A DNA stretch of 64,000 bases from Turnera subulata (GCA_028386065.3 JAKUCV010006750.1:97515-161514); one strand, 5' to 3'. Positions 46,635 through 59,915 are shown, counted from the stretch's first letter. Translations and numbers: made by a program. The notes: generated by a model from the sequence alone, not told the origin.

Positions 46635-47805
46635 CCTATAATAAGTTTTGAGTTTTGCTTAATACAATTAGTAAAAATATACAATATAGCAACAACACAA
46701 TTTTGTTTATATTTGATTGGACTCTATGGGGAGAATAAATATTAAATTTTAAATTTTAAATTGTTAAGTTTATATAAAGAAAATAAATATTACTTTTTTC
46801 TTAAATAAAATTTTAAAAGGTCAACGCCTAACAAAAATTAACAACTTTTCCATAGAGATTCTTAAATGAATTAGGCAATATTTTTTATATTAGTTTTTTC
46901 AACAAATCCTATTTTATCATAGTATAGTGGATATGTTTTTTTTTTTTCACCTTTGCTTCTCGGTATCATGGTGAAATAAATAATGAAATAGATCTGATTT
47001 TCAAAATGGTGGTAAAGAGAAAGTCTGGATGCCGAATTAAAGCTACACTTTATTACATTAAAAGTTTTCATACATTAATGCATACGTAAAGGCAAGCAAG
47101 TTCCTTCTAAAAAAAAGGCAAGCAAGTTGGTGGCTTTTTAAGCATTTTGAGCAAAGAACAATTAGTGGAGCGCGATTAACAAGTCTTGGAGTGCAGCTAT
47201 CGCCTCCCCACTTTCAGTAGCAATGAGCGACAAGAGAAATATCTACGTGCCCATCTTTAAGGGCTTTGGCCCACAAAAGAAAGTGGTATTTCAATTCGGC
47301 TCGGGACATTCGCAAAATTTGAAAAGAGAAGATGAAAAACAAAGAGGTCACTCGTTTACAAAATTTGTTTTGTTTTCCATGTGGCGGTGTACAAATTAAT
47401 TTGGATTGGACTTGGTTTTCTGATCTAATTATGGTGGGTATGTCTTTTAACTAAAATTTGAGAGAATTTCTTTAATTATTCTCTTTATTCCATAATATTA
47501 GGTTATTTGAATAATCCTCAAACAAAAGCATATATAAGATTAATCTCATTAAATTTTATTGCTCAAATTACAAATTTAGCATTTCCGCAATATTTATTCG
47601 AGTACATATATTCAAGATTGAAAAAAATAATTATATCAAGTTGTTTTGGTTAACTAAATAAGGATAAATATAAAAAATTAATTTAATGTAAATGAAGGGA
47701 GAGGCGAACGAGCTACATACCTGGAGCGGGTCGAGCGTAATACCTTCTGCCAAAGGAAGACTTTTTTTTTTTAGATAAAGAGAAGCTATCGCTCGACTTT
47801 TTGTA
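46635..47805. other. Unassigned AT-rich DNA
   Basis: No coding region supported. A short duplication, AAAGGCAAGCAAGTT, occurs at about 47090 and 47115, separated by an A-run. Confidence 0.5.
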
Positions 47806-48112
47806 AAGTCGAGGGGTCAATATTCTCTCTACTGATGTTTCGGGAGTTCAGTCTTCTGTCCCTCCCTCCTGTGGTAATTCTGGTGGTTCAAATCTGACAA
47901 CTCACCGAAAACATCATGGATCACGTGCCCAGACTGTTCCAACTGGTTCTAATCCAGTTAGTACCAGGGCCCAAAAGAAGCCCGTTGCTCAGTCTCCCTC
48001 TGGCCCAGTACCCCCCTCAGCTACACCCATAGACATACCCAGTTCCTCTAAACCCACGGAAACATCTAGCACTTCTATGTCTACTCCGAATGTGAAGCCA
48101 CTAGATCGTTAA
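47806..48112 (+). pseudogene. Possible LINE ORF1 tail (Ser/Pro/Thr-rich)
   Basis: An open frame of about 100 codons without its own start, ending at a TAA at 48110. It is rich in S, T, P and N (for example TSTSMSTPNVKPLDR at its end, and QKKPVAQSPSGPVPPSATP). Such disordered tails follow the zinc knuckle in ORF1 of plant LINEs, but no knuckle is visible here, so the assignment is weak. Confidence 0.3.
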
Positions 48113-48429
48113 TGCGGAGCCCGTTCCGAATGCTTTTCTGATCTGGAAGTTCTCACGAAAAGAATAAGATGCTGCTCTCCCCCCCCTCTGTCTTTTCTCG
48201 ATTTGCAAATCTTGAAAGAAAAAGCCTTTGACTAATTTTAAGGTATGGAAGCCGGGAAAACGACTGAATACGATGACAATAGCATTCACAGCGGAACAAA
48301 CTGATCAGATATAGCTACAACTGGCCTAGCTGTCTAAGGCCTATCTCAAAAAGGCCTCGTCTCGAGTTGCTCGGCTTAAGGTCGAAGATCAAGCTTGGAC
48401 AAGGTGAGGGAGAAGCTGCTGTAATACTT
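48113..48429. other. Unassigned spacer
   Basis: No recognised feature. A run of eight C sits near 48180. Confidence 0.45.
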
Positions 48430-48556
48430 CTCAAAACTCTAAAACGTCTTCCATGAAATCCTAATCCTAAATCTAAAATCCTAAATACTAATCCCTAAAT
48501 TCTAAAACCCTAAACCCTAAAACCTTACACTCTAAACCCTAAATTCTAAAAAATAT
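48430..48556. repeat. Degenerate telomere-like repeats (CCCTAAA)n
   Basis: About a dozen CCTAAA/CCCTAAA-like units with variants such as CCTAAAT and TCTAAA, including AAAACCCTAAACCCTAAAA at 48500-48520. The plant telomere unit is CCCTAAA. Confidence 0.65.
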
Positions 48557-49199
48557 AAAACATTAATTTTTTTTAGTAACAAAACAAGTAAAATAAGGGT
48601 AGTTTTGTGCTCAAATTCTAATTTTAAATAATAGTAACGATTTGTACGAGAAGTTGTAAAATTTTTAAAAAACGAGTTAGTTGTGATATGGCAGCTCAAA
48701 ATCCAACTCTTATAATGGGCTGGGATAAACAAGACGCGATAGTAAGAAGAAGGAGGCCCGAGAACACGAGGCTCCAAAATAGGATAGAGTATCCGGTCTA
48801 TTTGGTTAGGTCAGCCTTATTCGGTCCGGTTTTCAGACAGACCGAATTTGTGGGGAGGGTGTTCGAATCAATGTTCGAACCCAATTTGACCGAAATATTT
48901 CGGTCCGGAAAACGGTCAGCCCGAATTGTCCGAATAACAGAAAATTAAAGACCCAAAATCAAAAAATTTAGAATCCAAATTGAAATTTCAAACTTTGTTG
49001 ACTTCAAATTTAAATTACAATCAGTTATCGAAATGAAAAAATATAAAAGTTCAAATACACCACCAAAATCTAAATTATCCAAATTCAAATACATCACCAA
49101 CAAATTATCCAAATCTACACTACCAATATATATGCTTCTCCAAGTTAAGAGGAAATCTAGAGAGCACCCCAAATCCAAAGTCATCAATATTTCTTCTTT

Positions 49200-50169
49200 G
49201 GATTAATGTCACATTTCGTCCCTGTGTTGCCCCCTCAAATTGAAATTCATCCTTGTGTTGAGTTTTGATTGGTTTTGATCCCTCAGTTGGTCAATTTTTT
49301 AAGGTTTTAGTCATTTTTACCGATTTTACCCCTAAATTCAGCCTTTTATTGTTCAAACCAATTTACCCACCCAAAATTCGACCCAACTAACCGACCCAAC
49401 CCGGAACCCTATTCGAAAATCTCCAATAAACAAATAACTCTACCTCCCAACATCAAAAAATTTTAAAATCATAAAATAATACAATTTTTTTAAAAAAAAT
49501 TAAAAATTTAAAAATCATAAATTAAATTATTTTTAAATTTTAAAAATTTAAAAGTATCTTCTCTACGTGTTTTTTTTATTTTTTTTTATTTTTTTCTTTC
49601 TTCTTCTTGTTCCTCCTCCTTCCCCTTCAACATCAAAAATTTAAATATTATAAAAAATACAAATTATTTTTAAAATTTTAAAAATTAAAAATCATAATTT
49701 ATATTATTTTTTAAATTTAAAAATTTGCAAATTTAAAATTTTTTTATCTATTTTTGTTCTTTTTTATTTTCTCCTTCCCTTCTTCTCCACACATCCAGAA
49801 AAAAATATATTTTTAAAAAATTTTACACTAAAAAATAATTTACTTTAAGATTTTTTATTTTTAAAAAAGTTTTAAAAATTTTTTTGTACTTTTTTTATTG
49901 ATTTCCAAAATTTTGATATTGGGAGATAGAGTTATATATTTATTGGAGATTTTTTAATGGGGTTCCGGATTGGGTCGGTTAGTTGGGTCGAATTTCGGGT
50001 GGGTATATTGGTTTGAACAATAAAGGGCTGAATTTAGGAGTAAAATCGGTAAAAAGGACTAAAATCTTAAAAAATTGACCAACTGAGGGATCAAAACCAA
50101 TCAAAACTCAACATAATGATGAATTTCAATTTGAGGGGGCAACACAGGGATGAAATGTGACATTAATCC
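49200..50169. mobile_element. Mutator-like MITE with long inverted repeats
   Basis: Begins GGATTAATGTCACATTT and ends with its reverse complement. The inverted repeats extend about 250 bp each (49200-49455 and 49915-50169), with an AT-rich centre. A perfect 10-bp direct repeat, TTTCTTCTTT, flanks it (49190-49199 and 50170-50179). Long TIRs with a 9-11 bp TSD define Mutator-like elements. No coding content. It lies within the hAT element and is therefore younger. Confidence 0.87.
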
Positions 50170-50179
50170 TTTCTTCTTT

Positions 50180-50911
50180 CATCCTATTCACATAGACCAA
50201 AAGTTTAGTTAGTCTGCTTCATTTTATCGGCCTTGAGACATTTTGTTTGCTCTCTGTGTTACTTGCATGAAACTACCACAATCAGGGCTCATGCATGATA
50301 TATAATACCTTTGACTATTTAAATTGGGCAGTGTAATTAATCCAATCCAAAAGTTCAGTAAGAGCATATATACATATTACACAGATGAGATCACACACGA
50401 TGTTGTTTTAATTAGAACTATGAAAAGAGTCAAATACACTAAGGCTGCAAACAGAAATAAGGAAACAATGCTGTCACATTTTACAATTTACAAATTCAAA
50501 TTGAAACAAAAAATTCAAGTTCAAGTCTGGGTAGACAGAGTAGACACAATTGATTCCAAAGGTTTAGAAGATTACTGTTTAATCCCAAAATAAGTAAAAT
50601 ACTAGTGTTTGAAATATGAATCCCCTAAAGATGAGAAACAAAATGCAACATGACAACATCAAAAGCAGAAATCATCCACTGACATGCAATGCAACATCAG
50701 TATTAATTAATCAGAAAAGAAAGAAATCCAGGAGGAAGCATGAAAAAATGACTTACAACAGTGTTATGAAGCCATTTGCAACCTGTTGTAATTTGAAATT
50801 CACTCCACAGGAACTTGGTTTAATTATAAAAAGAGAGTAAAATTGTATAATTCAATCTAATTAAGGAACACAACAGAATAAATAAGTAAAGTAATATATT
50901 TACAGAATAAA
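50180..50911. other. hAT element, region 3' of the transposase
   Basis: AT-rich DNA between the MITE and the transposase stop. The short frames here are not recognised. Confidence 0.5.
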
Positions 50912-53090
50912 TTACAAGAAAGACTCACCTTTCTCAATTTTCTCAAGTGAATGAACGTCTTCTTCCACGCTAACTTTAGGCACCTTGTGCGGTTTGAGCC
51001 AATCATTTGCACAAATGAGTGACTCCACCACCCTAAGACTTAAGGAACTTCTAAATGGATCAAGAACTCTTCCACCACTATTGAAAGATGATTCTGAAGT
51101 GACAGTAGAGATTGGCATAGCCAATATATCTCGCGTCATGGATGCAAGAATAGGATATCTTGGAGAGTGCTTCTTCCACCATTCAAGGGCATCCCAATCC
51201 CTGGCCTCTCCATTTTCAGTTTCTTCATCCAAGTACTTCTCCAATTCTGATTTCTCAGAACCAAAAGAACCACTTATAGTCTTGCGTTTCTTGAACTAAC
51301 AGTGCCAACTTTCATCCTCCGAGTCATCGCTACTACTATCTTCTTCATCATCATCTACCAAATCAGATACACCACTTCCTCCTACCTTCTCAACATGTCC
51401 AGGTGCATCTTTGTCTCTAGTTCCAGCCCCATTCTTTTGCTTATACAACTCACAATAAGCATTAAACATTTCATGCAAACTTTTGGTGACCCTATCTATT
51501 ACATTCGGCCCATCTAATTCACCATGTATTCGAATTATGGAATACTGGACATACTCAAATTTCTGACTAGGATCAAGAATAGCTGAGATGTAGAGCAAAG
51601 CATTCATTTTATTCACATTGCCCCAATATTTGTCAAATTTTTCTGCATATTTTTAGCCATATCCATCAATTGGATTCGCTAGTATCATCCTGCCATTGTT
51701 TCAAAAGCTTAGAAACCTCACTTACTCATCTAAAAAATTCATCGGAAGTGATGCAGGTAGACCCAGAAACAAAGTTAGTTAACTTATAAAAGGATTTCAG
51801 GAACTTGCACATCCTCCTTGCATTCTACCAATCCTCTGGCATAGGCATTCCTACACACTCCCTAACTTGTACAATTACAACATCACCCTCATCCCGGTTC
51901 TCCTCTCCATGCACCTTCATACCCCTCATTCATCGCAGTCACTTCCTCAATGTTTGCCCCACCTTTCCCCTTTCATTTGCCCTTCAATTTAACATTGGGA
52001 AACTGAGACTCTAACTCCTCTCTTAGACTAGATTCGAGCATATTATACATATGAAATGCCCTCTTAAATTTTTCTGAAGCTTCTAACATCAAGTAAGTGG
52101 AATTCCACCTTGTTGGTACATCTAAACACAACATCTTCTTTGACTTGATTTGCTCATAGACAACACACTCATTGAACTTCTCTTGCCTAGCAATAAAACT
52201 TCTCACAAACCGGACAGCAACTCTAATCCTTTCTAATGACTTGTTTATTTGCCTTAAACCCACATGCACAATCAAATTAACAATATAGGCTACACATCTC
52301 ATATGAAAATACTCACCATCTAACACCGAAGTGCCCCATAATTTGATAGTTCCCCTAAGATAATCAATAGCCATATCATTTGAACTAGCATTGTTTACTG
52401 TCACTGAAAACACATTCCTAATTTCCCACTTCACCAAATATTCCTCTAGTGCCATACTTATTGCTATCCCTTTATGGCTAACAATTGGATAGAAGTTTAA
52501 TACTTTCTTTCTCAACTTTCATTCATTGTCAATAACTGTTAAGAACATATAATTGATCCTCTGAATGGGAATCCAAGTATCGGTGGTTAAGCTAATTCTC
52601 TGGGCATTGGTTTGTAGAAAATCTTTCAGCATAGACTTCTCCAAAATGTATAGATCATAGGTGTCTCTAGATATTGTCCATCTAGAAGGAACTACAAACC
52701 TAGTCTGCATAACTGACAAAAATGCCTGAACCCAGTCCCCTCTACAAACTTAAAAAGAAGCTCATCCGAAATAACCATAAATGCTAAGGCTTTCTGAATT
52801 GATTCCATATAAAATCTCCAAACTGTCACTGCACCGGGCATTGGATTCTCAGATTCCTCTCCTACATCCCCCTAATAACAACATGTTTAACAATTTGGGT
52901 TTGGGTGTCACTAGGTGGAGATTTCTTATCACATTTACCTAAGTCACGCTTAAGAACAGTTGTGCCATTCTTATTGAAATTGGCAGCAAACTCTCTCTCA
53001 CAATGTAAACACCTAGCCTTATGCTCACCACTATCAATAACAAACTTGGTGAAATGAACCGATCCCAGAATGATGATCAGCCGTTGACAA
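50912..53090 (-). pseudogene. hAT transposase, RICESLEEPER/DAYSLEEPER type, decayed
   Basis: Read on the minus strand from about 53090: a BED zinc finger (HFTKFVIDSGEHKARCLHCE and on to a NGTTVLKRDL stretch, 53080-52950). Next a stretch with LTTDTW (about 52600), then SHKGIAISMALEEYLVKW, CVAYIVNLIV and DVPTRWNSTYLML (52515-51973), the catalytic RNase H-like part. Last is the hATC dimerisation region WWKKHSPRYPILASMTRDIL, then SESSFNSGGRVLDPFRSSL and CANDWL (51170-50990). Stops interrupt it after VIDNE (52519), after KLKGK (51973) and after SWHC (51296), and the frame changes between 51973 and 51616. It would have cut and joined element ends; no longer functional. Only remnants remain between 51617 and 51972. 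Confidence 0.9.
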
Positions 53091-55584
53091 TGACATTGAC
53101 TTTGGTGGATTCATTCTTGAAATTGGGTTACCAACCTCTTCAGTAGTAATTGCCTTAATATGTTGCAAAACAAAGCACAAAACCACAATCAATTACAGGA
53201 TGTAATGGTTCTATAACGGCACAACAAGCTTGTTGTAATAAGAAGATGCATGTTCAAAAATGAAGACAGAATATTCAACTAAACCTTGATTTTGTCATCG
53301 GCAATATAGTACTGAAATAATGCAGTGCAAACAAGAAAAATAATGAAACCTTACTGACGTAGAATGGGAATTAAACAAGCAAAAATGATTCTGTTTCTCA
53401 TCTATACTACAAATAGCATGTGAATTAAACTGATGCTGAAGTAATAAGCTCCCTTAGCAAACTTTACTGTTAGTTTTAAAACAATACATTTCATCAAAAA
53501 ATCATAAACAACGAGAACGGTATAGAGAATCAGATACAAAATAGACCAGTCAAACAAGCAAAATAATGAAGTTCAGATCGCCTGTTCATGGACAAAAGCA
53601 TGAAAAGAGGAAGAATAAAACAGCAAGAGACAGATAGAAAGAGGCGAGAAGGAAAAGTTTATCTAAAGTTTTAGCTTGTTAAGCCTTAAAAAAAGAGTAC
53701 CATATTATAAAATATAGATGACATGATGGTTTTAAGTTAAAACTTGTAACAGAAGATTACACATTAGAAAAAAAAGTCTAAAAAAAATAATAATCAACAA
53801 CAAAGAATATTAGAAAATAAACAAACAACAAATTGGATGAAATCAAACAATCATCATCTTTAGCTGTCAAGCCTCTAATCCAAATGCTACTAATAAGTGA
53901 TAACCAAAACTGTGTCATGATGCAGAAACAAAACTACAAAACTGCAATGTAAACAACACATGGCAAAAATTATGCAAAGTTTGTTGCATTTGTATCATAT
54001 GTACTTAACAACTTATATGTATCAATACACAAACAACTTTATGGGAAACAAACCATCTACACGATTATATACCTCGAGGCTTAACAAAAGCAAAATCACA
54101 TGCATCATTACTTACTTGGACTTGAAGATCCAAACACAAGTAAGAAAAATTAAAAACAACAAAGAAGGAACAAGGGAAGGGAAGGCAATGCGTCATTACT
54201 TACTTGGACTTGATTGAAGATCCATTCTAAACAACCAATCAAAGTAGACGCCACAACCGCTTTTGTTTGTAAAGCACTACTGCACTACCAAAAACCCAAT
54301 TAATTAGACACATAAGCTATACTAATGCTATTAGTATTTAGAGAAAAGAAATTCCAACAAGCAAAAATTAGCTTTACACACATATTGCCTTTTCATTTCC
54401 TTCCAACAAATGATCAAAGGGATGTAAAAAAAATAAGGCAATACTAATTATGGATAAGAACTTGACACCTGCCTTAAGAAGGTAAACACAAAGCATAAGA
54501 AAGTCGCATTGTATTCAGATTAATTCGAGCTGCATACAGTGATCAACTATTTCAACAAAAGCAGAATGAATAGTTCCCTTGGCTATAACATAAAGACCCA
54601 TACAATCCTTCAGCATACACACAATAGAACTCTAATTTATCCACTCAACAGAGAGAACATCGAAAACAATAACACAGAATATCGATAACCCAAAGCTAGA
54701 ACACATCGAGCCATGGACAATAAACCAAAAGGGGCTCAAGATCAAAAGTCAGAAGAACAAAAAAGGGAAAACCCAAATGTCAAAATCCCAAATTAAACCC
54801 AAATAACAAAATGAAGAAGGAAAAAAAACTCACCATACAAAAGCAGACAGGATCGCTTCTCCTAGGTGGTTTAAGTAGAGAGACTAAAGGCAATATGTGT
54901 GTAAAGCTCGGTCCATGGGCTTGTCCTATAACCACAAATCAAGAAGGAAATTAACAAAGATTCAGCACAATTTTTAATTAAGCACACCGAGAACAAAAAA
55001 TTCTAGAAAAAAAAAAGAGAGTCCAGTAAGAAGTGCGCTAACTGGAAGATGAGCAAGAGATGGGCAGGTGAAGATTGCGGATGATATCCGCTTGCGTCGG
55101 TGGGAGATAAGGGAAGAAAAAGAAAGAATCAGAATCCAGGAGCATTAGAATCCCAGACTAAATGAAATGAAATGAAAAGAAAAGAAAAGCGATTACAAAG
55201 ATGAAAAAAGAGAGAGGGAGGGAGGAGGGAGAAGAAGATACATATTACAGTGCAAGGCAACGATGAAGACGCAGGCTACGATGGAGATGGCACTATCGCG
55301 GAGGAATTGAGATGGCACTATCGGGGTCACTGCTCACCGAGTCACCGTCACAGACTTGCAGTCAAGCACTGAGGTCGTCGCTTTTTGGGTGTGATTTCAG
55401 TGTTAAGGTTAAGGGAGAGAGAGAGTTCAATGGGGATGGGGATGGGGAAATGGGAATTGGGGATTTTTTTCTGTTAGGGTTAGAGGAAAGAGAGAGAGTT
55501 CGATCGATTTTGAGTGTGCGTTATTAGCTGCCTTAGGTCTTCTTTCTTTTAGTTCTATTAATGTTTTCTTCACAAAACGCTAAG
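53091..55584. other. hAT element, 5' non-coding region
   Basis: About 2.5 kb upstream of the transposase, AT-rich, perhaps leader and introns. A TACTTACTTGGACTTGA phrase is repeated near 54110 and 54197. No domain recognised. Confidence 0.45.
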
Positions 55585-55862
55585 TTTTATTTACTTTTAA
55601 AGGTTGACCGGTTAGTTGGTTTGGTATGGTTGGATTGGGCTGCTGGGGGTTGTTTAAAACAATACAAGAAGACCGATTGGTTTTTCGGTCAAAACGGAAT
55701 TCGCCTAGGCTGTCCAAACCAAAATAAAAGGATTATCCGGTCCCATTCGAACCAAACCAAAATTTTTAATTTGGTTCGATTAGTGTTCGAACCAAAAAAG
55801 TTCTGGTCTGAACACCAGTCTTTTCGGTCAATTCGGTCCAGTTGCTCACCCCTACTCCAAAA

Positions 55863-58422
55863 TGAGATAGAGGGTCCATACGTGAAGACTACTGTAGACA
55901 GAAAAGGTATGAAGGTCATTTAGGAACCCTACGATCAAATTGCACCAGCGGATAAGGGCCCATAGATTAGATAAATTGTAAAAAGGGTATATAAAGGAAA
56001 CCTCTTTTGTAATAGACGCGTTAACATAATTCAAACCCTATTTTTTTTCTAAAATCTGTGCATTATCAAGTTGATATCAACTATTATAACTTATATTAGC
56101 ATTTTCCCTTTTTTTACATAGATACAAGATTCGTATTCAAGAAATGTTTAAAGGAACTAAATCAATTACCAATTGAATCAATCCCTTCTTGATCGCGAGC
56201 GTACATAGTTATAAAAGCCATTTGAGATTAGGTTTGTAAAGAAGGGATTTTTCATCTGGGTATGAATGTAACTTCCTTTGGCATGGTTAAGAATTCTTTA
56301 GTTTAATCTTGATGCTTGGAAGACCTAAACTTGATGCCTAGAAAACCTGATCCTGCTGTCTGGAGGACTTACAAGATTAACAAGGAAAACCCGGGAAAGC
56401 CCAGGATTGTGACCCCCCGGGGGACTTCTAATGTCTAAGTTAGCAAGAGGGATTTTTTCTATTAATTTGAAAGTATAGAAAGAGAGGGTTTTAGGAAGAG
56501 AGAATTGTGTAATCTGTTATACTCTTAGAGAGAGAATTTTTTTAAGAGAGTAGTGTGTGCAAACACTAACCTGATGCCCTTTTTATAGGGGATTTGCACA
56601 AAATTTCAAGACTTAAAGTCTCTTGAAATTCTTCCAAAATAATAAAAAGGTAGTTTATAGAGTTTTAATGCTTACTCTTCTTGAATGCCTTTTGCTGTCA
56701 TAAAAATCTTATCTTTGGCATGTATGGCACAAAACCATATGTCATCAAGTTGATGAGACAATTTAATATACTAGGTTATAGTTGTAGTTCCATGCAACAC
56801 ATAAAACAGCGAGAAAAAAAAAAAGGTGAAGAGTCCGAAAACTTAATTTTTCCCAAAAATTATTTTGAGCATATGACAAAACAATGGCAAGGCAATCCTT
56901 AATAATAACGAAAGGAAAATATTTAAAAGAAAGAAATGTGAAAAGAAAAGATGCAGGCTCGTCGGGATCTGCTTGTCGTGTCTATGTAATCGGCCATATA
57001 TATACAATCATCCCTTACCAAGCATGAGTTGTAAATGCTGTACAAGTAACCAATGATCTCTGGCTCTAGAAACAACACAAACAAAACAGAACAAATTAGG
57101 AAGCAATGACTATCAAATATCATTTGACACTGACCAAGTCCCCCTGCCGGACTTTATTGCTCTTAATGTGGGTTCTTTGTTGAGAGACAACTGTCACTCT
57201 GTCAATTAGTATATGTATTCTTCTATAATTTGTTAAAAAAAAAAAAAAACTTGTGACCACGAACCTATGTATACACATGGTACCAACTCAGAGGTTTCCA
57301 AGTATTAATTTTTCGATAGCATATATAAGTGGGGAAGTTATAATGTTATATTCGATTAATTTTTTGTGTGAGAAAACCAGAAACATACCCAGTGGAAGAC
57401 TTCAAAAGCTGGTGAATGTACACTCATGGTAAACTAGAGATTAAACTTCATCACGAACTGAAGGTTGCGTGTTCGATTCATGATGCCGAAAGGTGACAGC
57501 TAACTGCTCTGCAACCCATGGTTCGTTGGTTCTGTTTCTTGTGGACTCGATGAACGGTGTTTTGAGATCTTAAGCTAGGCTCTAGATTAGTTATCAAAGG
57601 ATTAGAATCGTCCTTGCAGTAGTTGGGATGATTAAGATCTAAGCACAATTGTTAAGGCTTAACTTAATTAGAATTGTCTTTGCAACTAAAAGGTTACGGA
57701 GTATCAAAATTACGTTTGCTGCTAAGATAAAAGAGCTAAGACGCTATAAAAAGAGTCATATAGAATGTGGATTGTATATTACTTTATTATAGAGTCATAT
57801 CTACTGTATACAAAACTGAATTTAACTCTAAATTTGTTCATATCCTAAAGAATTTAGGAATAGACCGTCATTAATAAGTTAGAAATTATAGGAAATAGAT
57901 ACGATTTTCTTGGGGTGCCTTGAGTTGACTTAATATCCTTTCTAAAAGGTCCGGCTTGTTTAATAGCTACAAGCCCTCTACAGTAGTGCAGTCCATTTCC
58001 ACGCTAGAAACAAATGTATAATAGTACTGAAATGATACTATTACAAATAGAGTAGCAGACAAACAGTTAGAAAAATATTATTTAATTTATTGGGCTTGTC
58101 ACGGCGGATACATCTGATATCCGTGCGGCTCGAAGTTTAAAACAATACCTTGATAAGCCTAAAAAAAATAACAACACAATAATTTTGGAGATTCTCGGTA
58201 TAGTATTATTGCTCATTAGAATACAATAACACTCACGCCCAACCCTTCCCGTCTCATGATATTTATAATAATACTTGAGTGCTCACCAAGTAATCCTAAG
58301 AAGTCCACTCACACTAAGTTTCTTATCCCCCATTCCTATTCTTTATGAATAAAGGTTAGTCAAATCCAAGCTAAAAAAGACACAAGCCCATTACATAATT
58401 AAATGACTAATGCAAATACATA
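55863..58422. other. Unassigned intergenic DNA
   Basis: No supportable gene. Around 56260-56600 the phrases CCTGATCCTGCTGTCTGG, CCCCCGGGGG and CTTTTTATAGGGG look like part of an old LTR, but no ends are found. An A-run of 15 sits at 57236-57250. A small hairpin CGGATA/TATCCG lies near 58106-58124, shortly before the gag pseudogene. Confidence 0.4.
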
Positions 58423-59915
58423 ATGGACCCCTCACCAACAATCCATCTTGCACACAAATTTGCTCACATTAGGACTCTTGTGTGCCTAAAAAAATCCCAA
58501 TGCGTGACATTCTCTACACGCACTACCAAAATTGGCATACCTAAGCCAGATACCTATCATGGAACACGAGTGGCTAAGGAGCTTAATAGTTTTTTGTTTA
58601 GTGTGAATCAATACTTTGCAGGCATGAGGATTATAGACAAAGACTAGAAAGCGCAAATTGCTTCTATGTACTTCAAGAATGCTGCTGTACTTTGGTAAAA
58701 ACAAAGGTTAGAGACCTTGGAGGCAGAAAAGAAGACACTTTCTTCGGATGAGTTCGTAAGGGAGCTTAAAGCTCAATTTTATCCCAAGTATGGTGATAAG
58801 GAGGCGAGAAGGAAAATGCGAAACCTTAAGCAGGGGGATAGTATTTGGAGGTACGTGAAGGAGTTTCAAGTGCTGAAGTTTGAAATTCCACGTATGCCAG
58901 ATTTTGAAGCGTTGGACATGTTCGTTGGAGGCTTGCAAGACTAGGCATAGATAGAGGTTGACAGACGAGAGGTTGATACCTTGGTCGATGCTTTTCTAGT
59001 GGTAGAGTCCTTAGTAGATTACAAAGAGACAAGCTAAAGAGCTCTAATCACAAGGGTGGCGATTCTAAAAGTGGTGGAGAGAAGGCTATGTTCAGCAGTT
59101 ATACATCATGAACCAAGTCAGGTGATGCCAAATTAGGGAGAGGAGGCAAAGGTGATGATAACAAACCGTGGGAATGTTTTCTGTGCAAGGGTCCACGCAG
59201 TGTTCGTGATTGTCCGAAGAAACATAAGCTTGCTGCAGCAGTGAAACATATCGAAGCTGAGAAGCAAGTCTAAAACGAACATGAAGGTGGTGTCAGATTG
59301 GCACTACTAGAAAGACTCGGAGCCATGGATGCAACAACTAATCCAAACAAGAAGAGTCGGGTGCTTGTTCGAGATCAAGTCGGAGGTACGGAGTTAGATG
59401 CTTTGGTTGACGCAGGTGTGACTCAAAATTTCCTACAGGTGAAGACGGAAAGGGAATTGAGGATTCGGTACACAAGACACGAGAGCAAAACTACCATGAA
59501 GACGGTGAACTTGGTGGCATAACCTATTATGGGGTTAGCGCATGATGCCAAGGTTCGCATTGGTGATTTTTGTGGACGGCTAGAGTTTACTGTGGTGGAA
59601 CTTGATGATTATCCTATGGTACTGAACATGGAGTTCTTGTATAAAAAAGAGGCATTGATCTTTTGCAACGAGGGTCAGATTGTACTTGATGGTGTGCAGC
59701 CACACTACGCTTTGAGCACTATGCGGGAATCTACCTTGGGAGCAATATCAGCGGCAAAAATGGCTTTGGAGACCGGGCAAGCTAGTGTGGCAAAACCAAA
59801 GGATGTAGAGGTAAAGGCAAAACCAGAGGAAGAAGAAGTTCCTACGGATAGGCGACCAAAAAAAAAATTTGTTTGGATGTCTTTATTTCTTTTGTCCTTC
59901 TTATATCTTGTTTGA
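58423..59915 (+). pseudogene. Ty3/Gypsy gag and protease pseudogene
   Basis: gag capsid-like region (GIPKPDTYHGTRVAKELNSF at about 58531; FVRELKAQFYPKYGDKEARR at about 58753; MPDFEALDMFVGGLQD to 58941), then a zinc knuckle CFLCKGPRSVRDC (near 59173-59211) in which the expected His is missing, and then a protease-like region with LVDAGVTQNFL (near 59404) and a KVRIGDFCGRLEFTVVELDD stretch. Stops at 58645, at about 58696 and at 58942, plus frame changes before 59298 and a stop at 59520, make it non-functional. Nothing of reverse transcriptase or integrase follows. It is a family different from F (different gag and protease motif context); the exact clade is uncertain. Confidence 0.82.

Larger units (their letters stand above)
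48780..55854 (-). mobile_element. hAT transposon of 7.1 kb with decayed transposase
   Basis: An exact 8-bp TSD, CTCCAAAA, lies at 48772-48779 and 55855-55862. The ends are TAGGATAGAGTATCCGG on the left and, reversed, TAGGGGTGAGCAACTGG on the right, imperfect inverted repeats of the hAT type. The subterminal regions on both sides carry GGTCCGGTTTT / TTTCGGTC phrases. Inside is a RICESLEEPER/DAYSLEEPER-like transposase on the minus strand and a later MITE insertion. The left terminus seems more mutated than the right. Confidence 0.82.

Noticed and set aside
55312..55527. 71-aa plus-strand frame
   Set aside because: GC-richer leader-like part of the hAT element, without homology that I recognise and opposite to the transposase.
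56260..56600. Possible old LTR
   Set aside because: Only phrase-level resemblance; no TG...CA ends or TSD.
57400..57520. tRNA-like stretch with GTGTTCGATTC
   Set aside because: A box B-like motif is present but no cloverleaf could be folded and no A-tail or TSD was found; perhaps an old SINE head, not listed.
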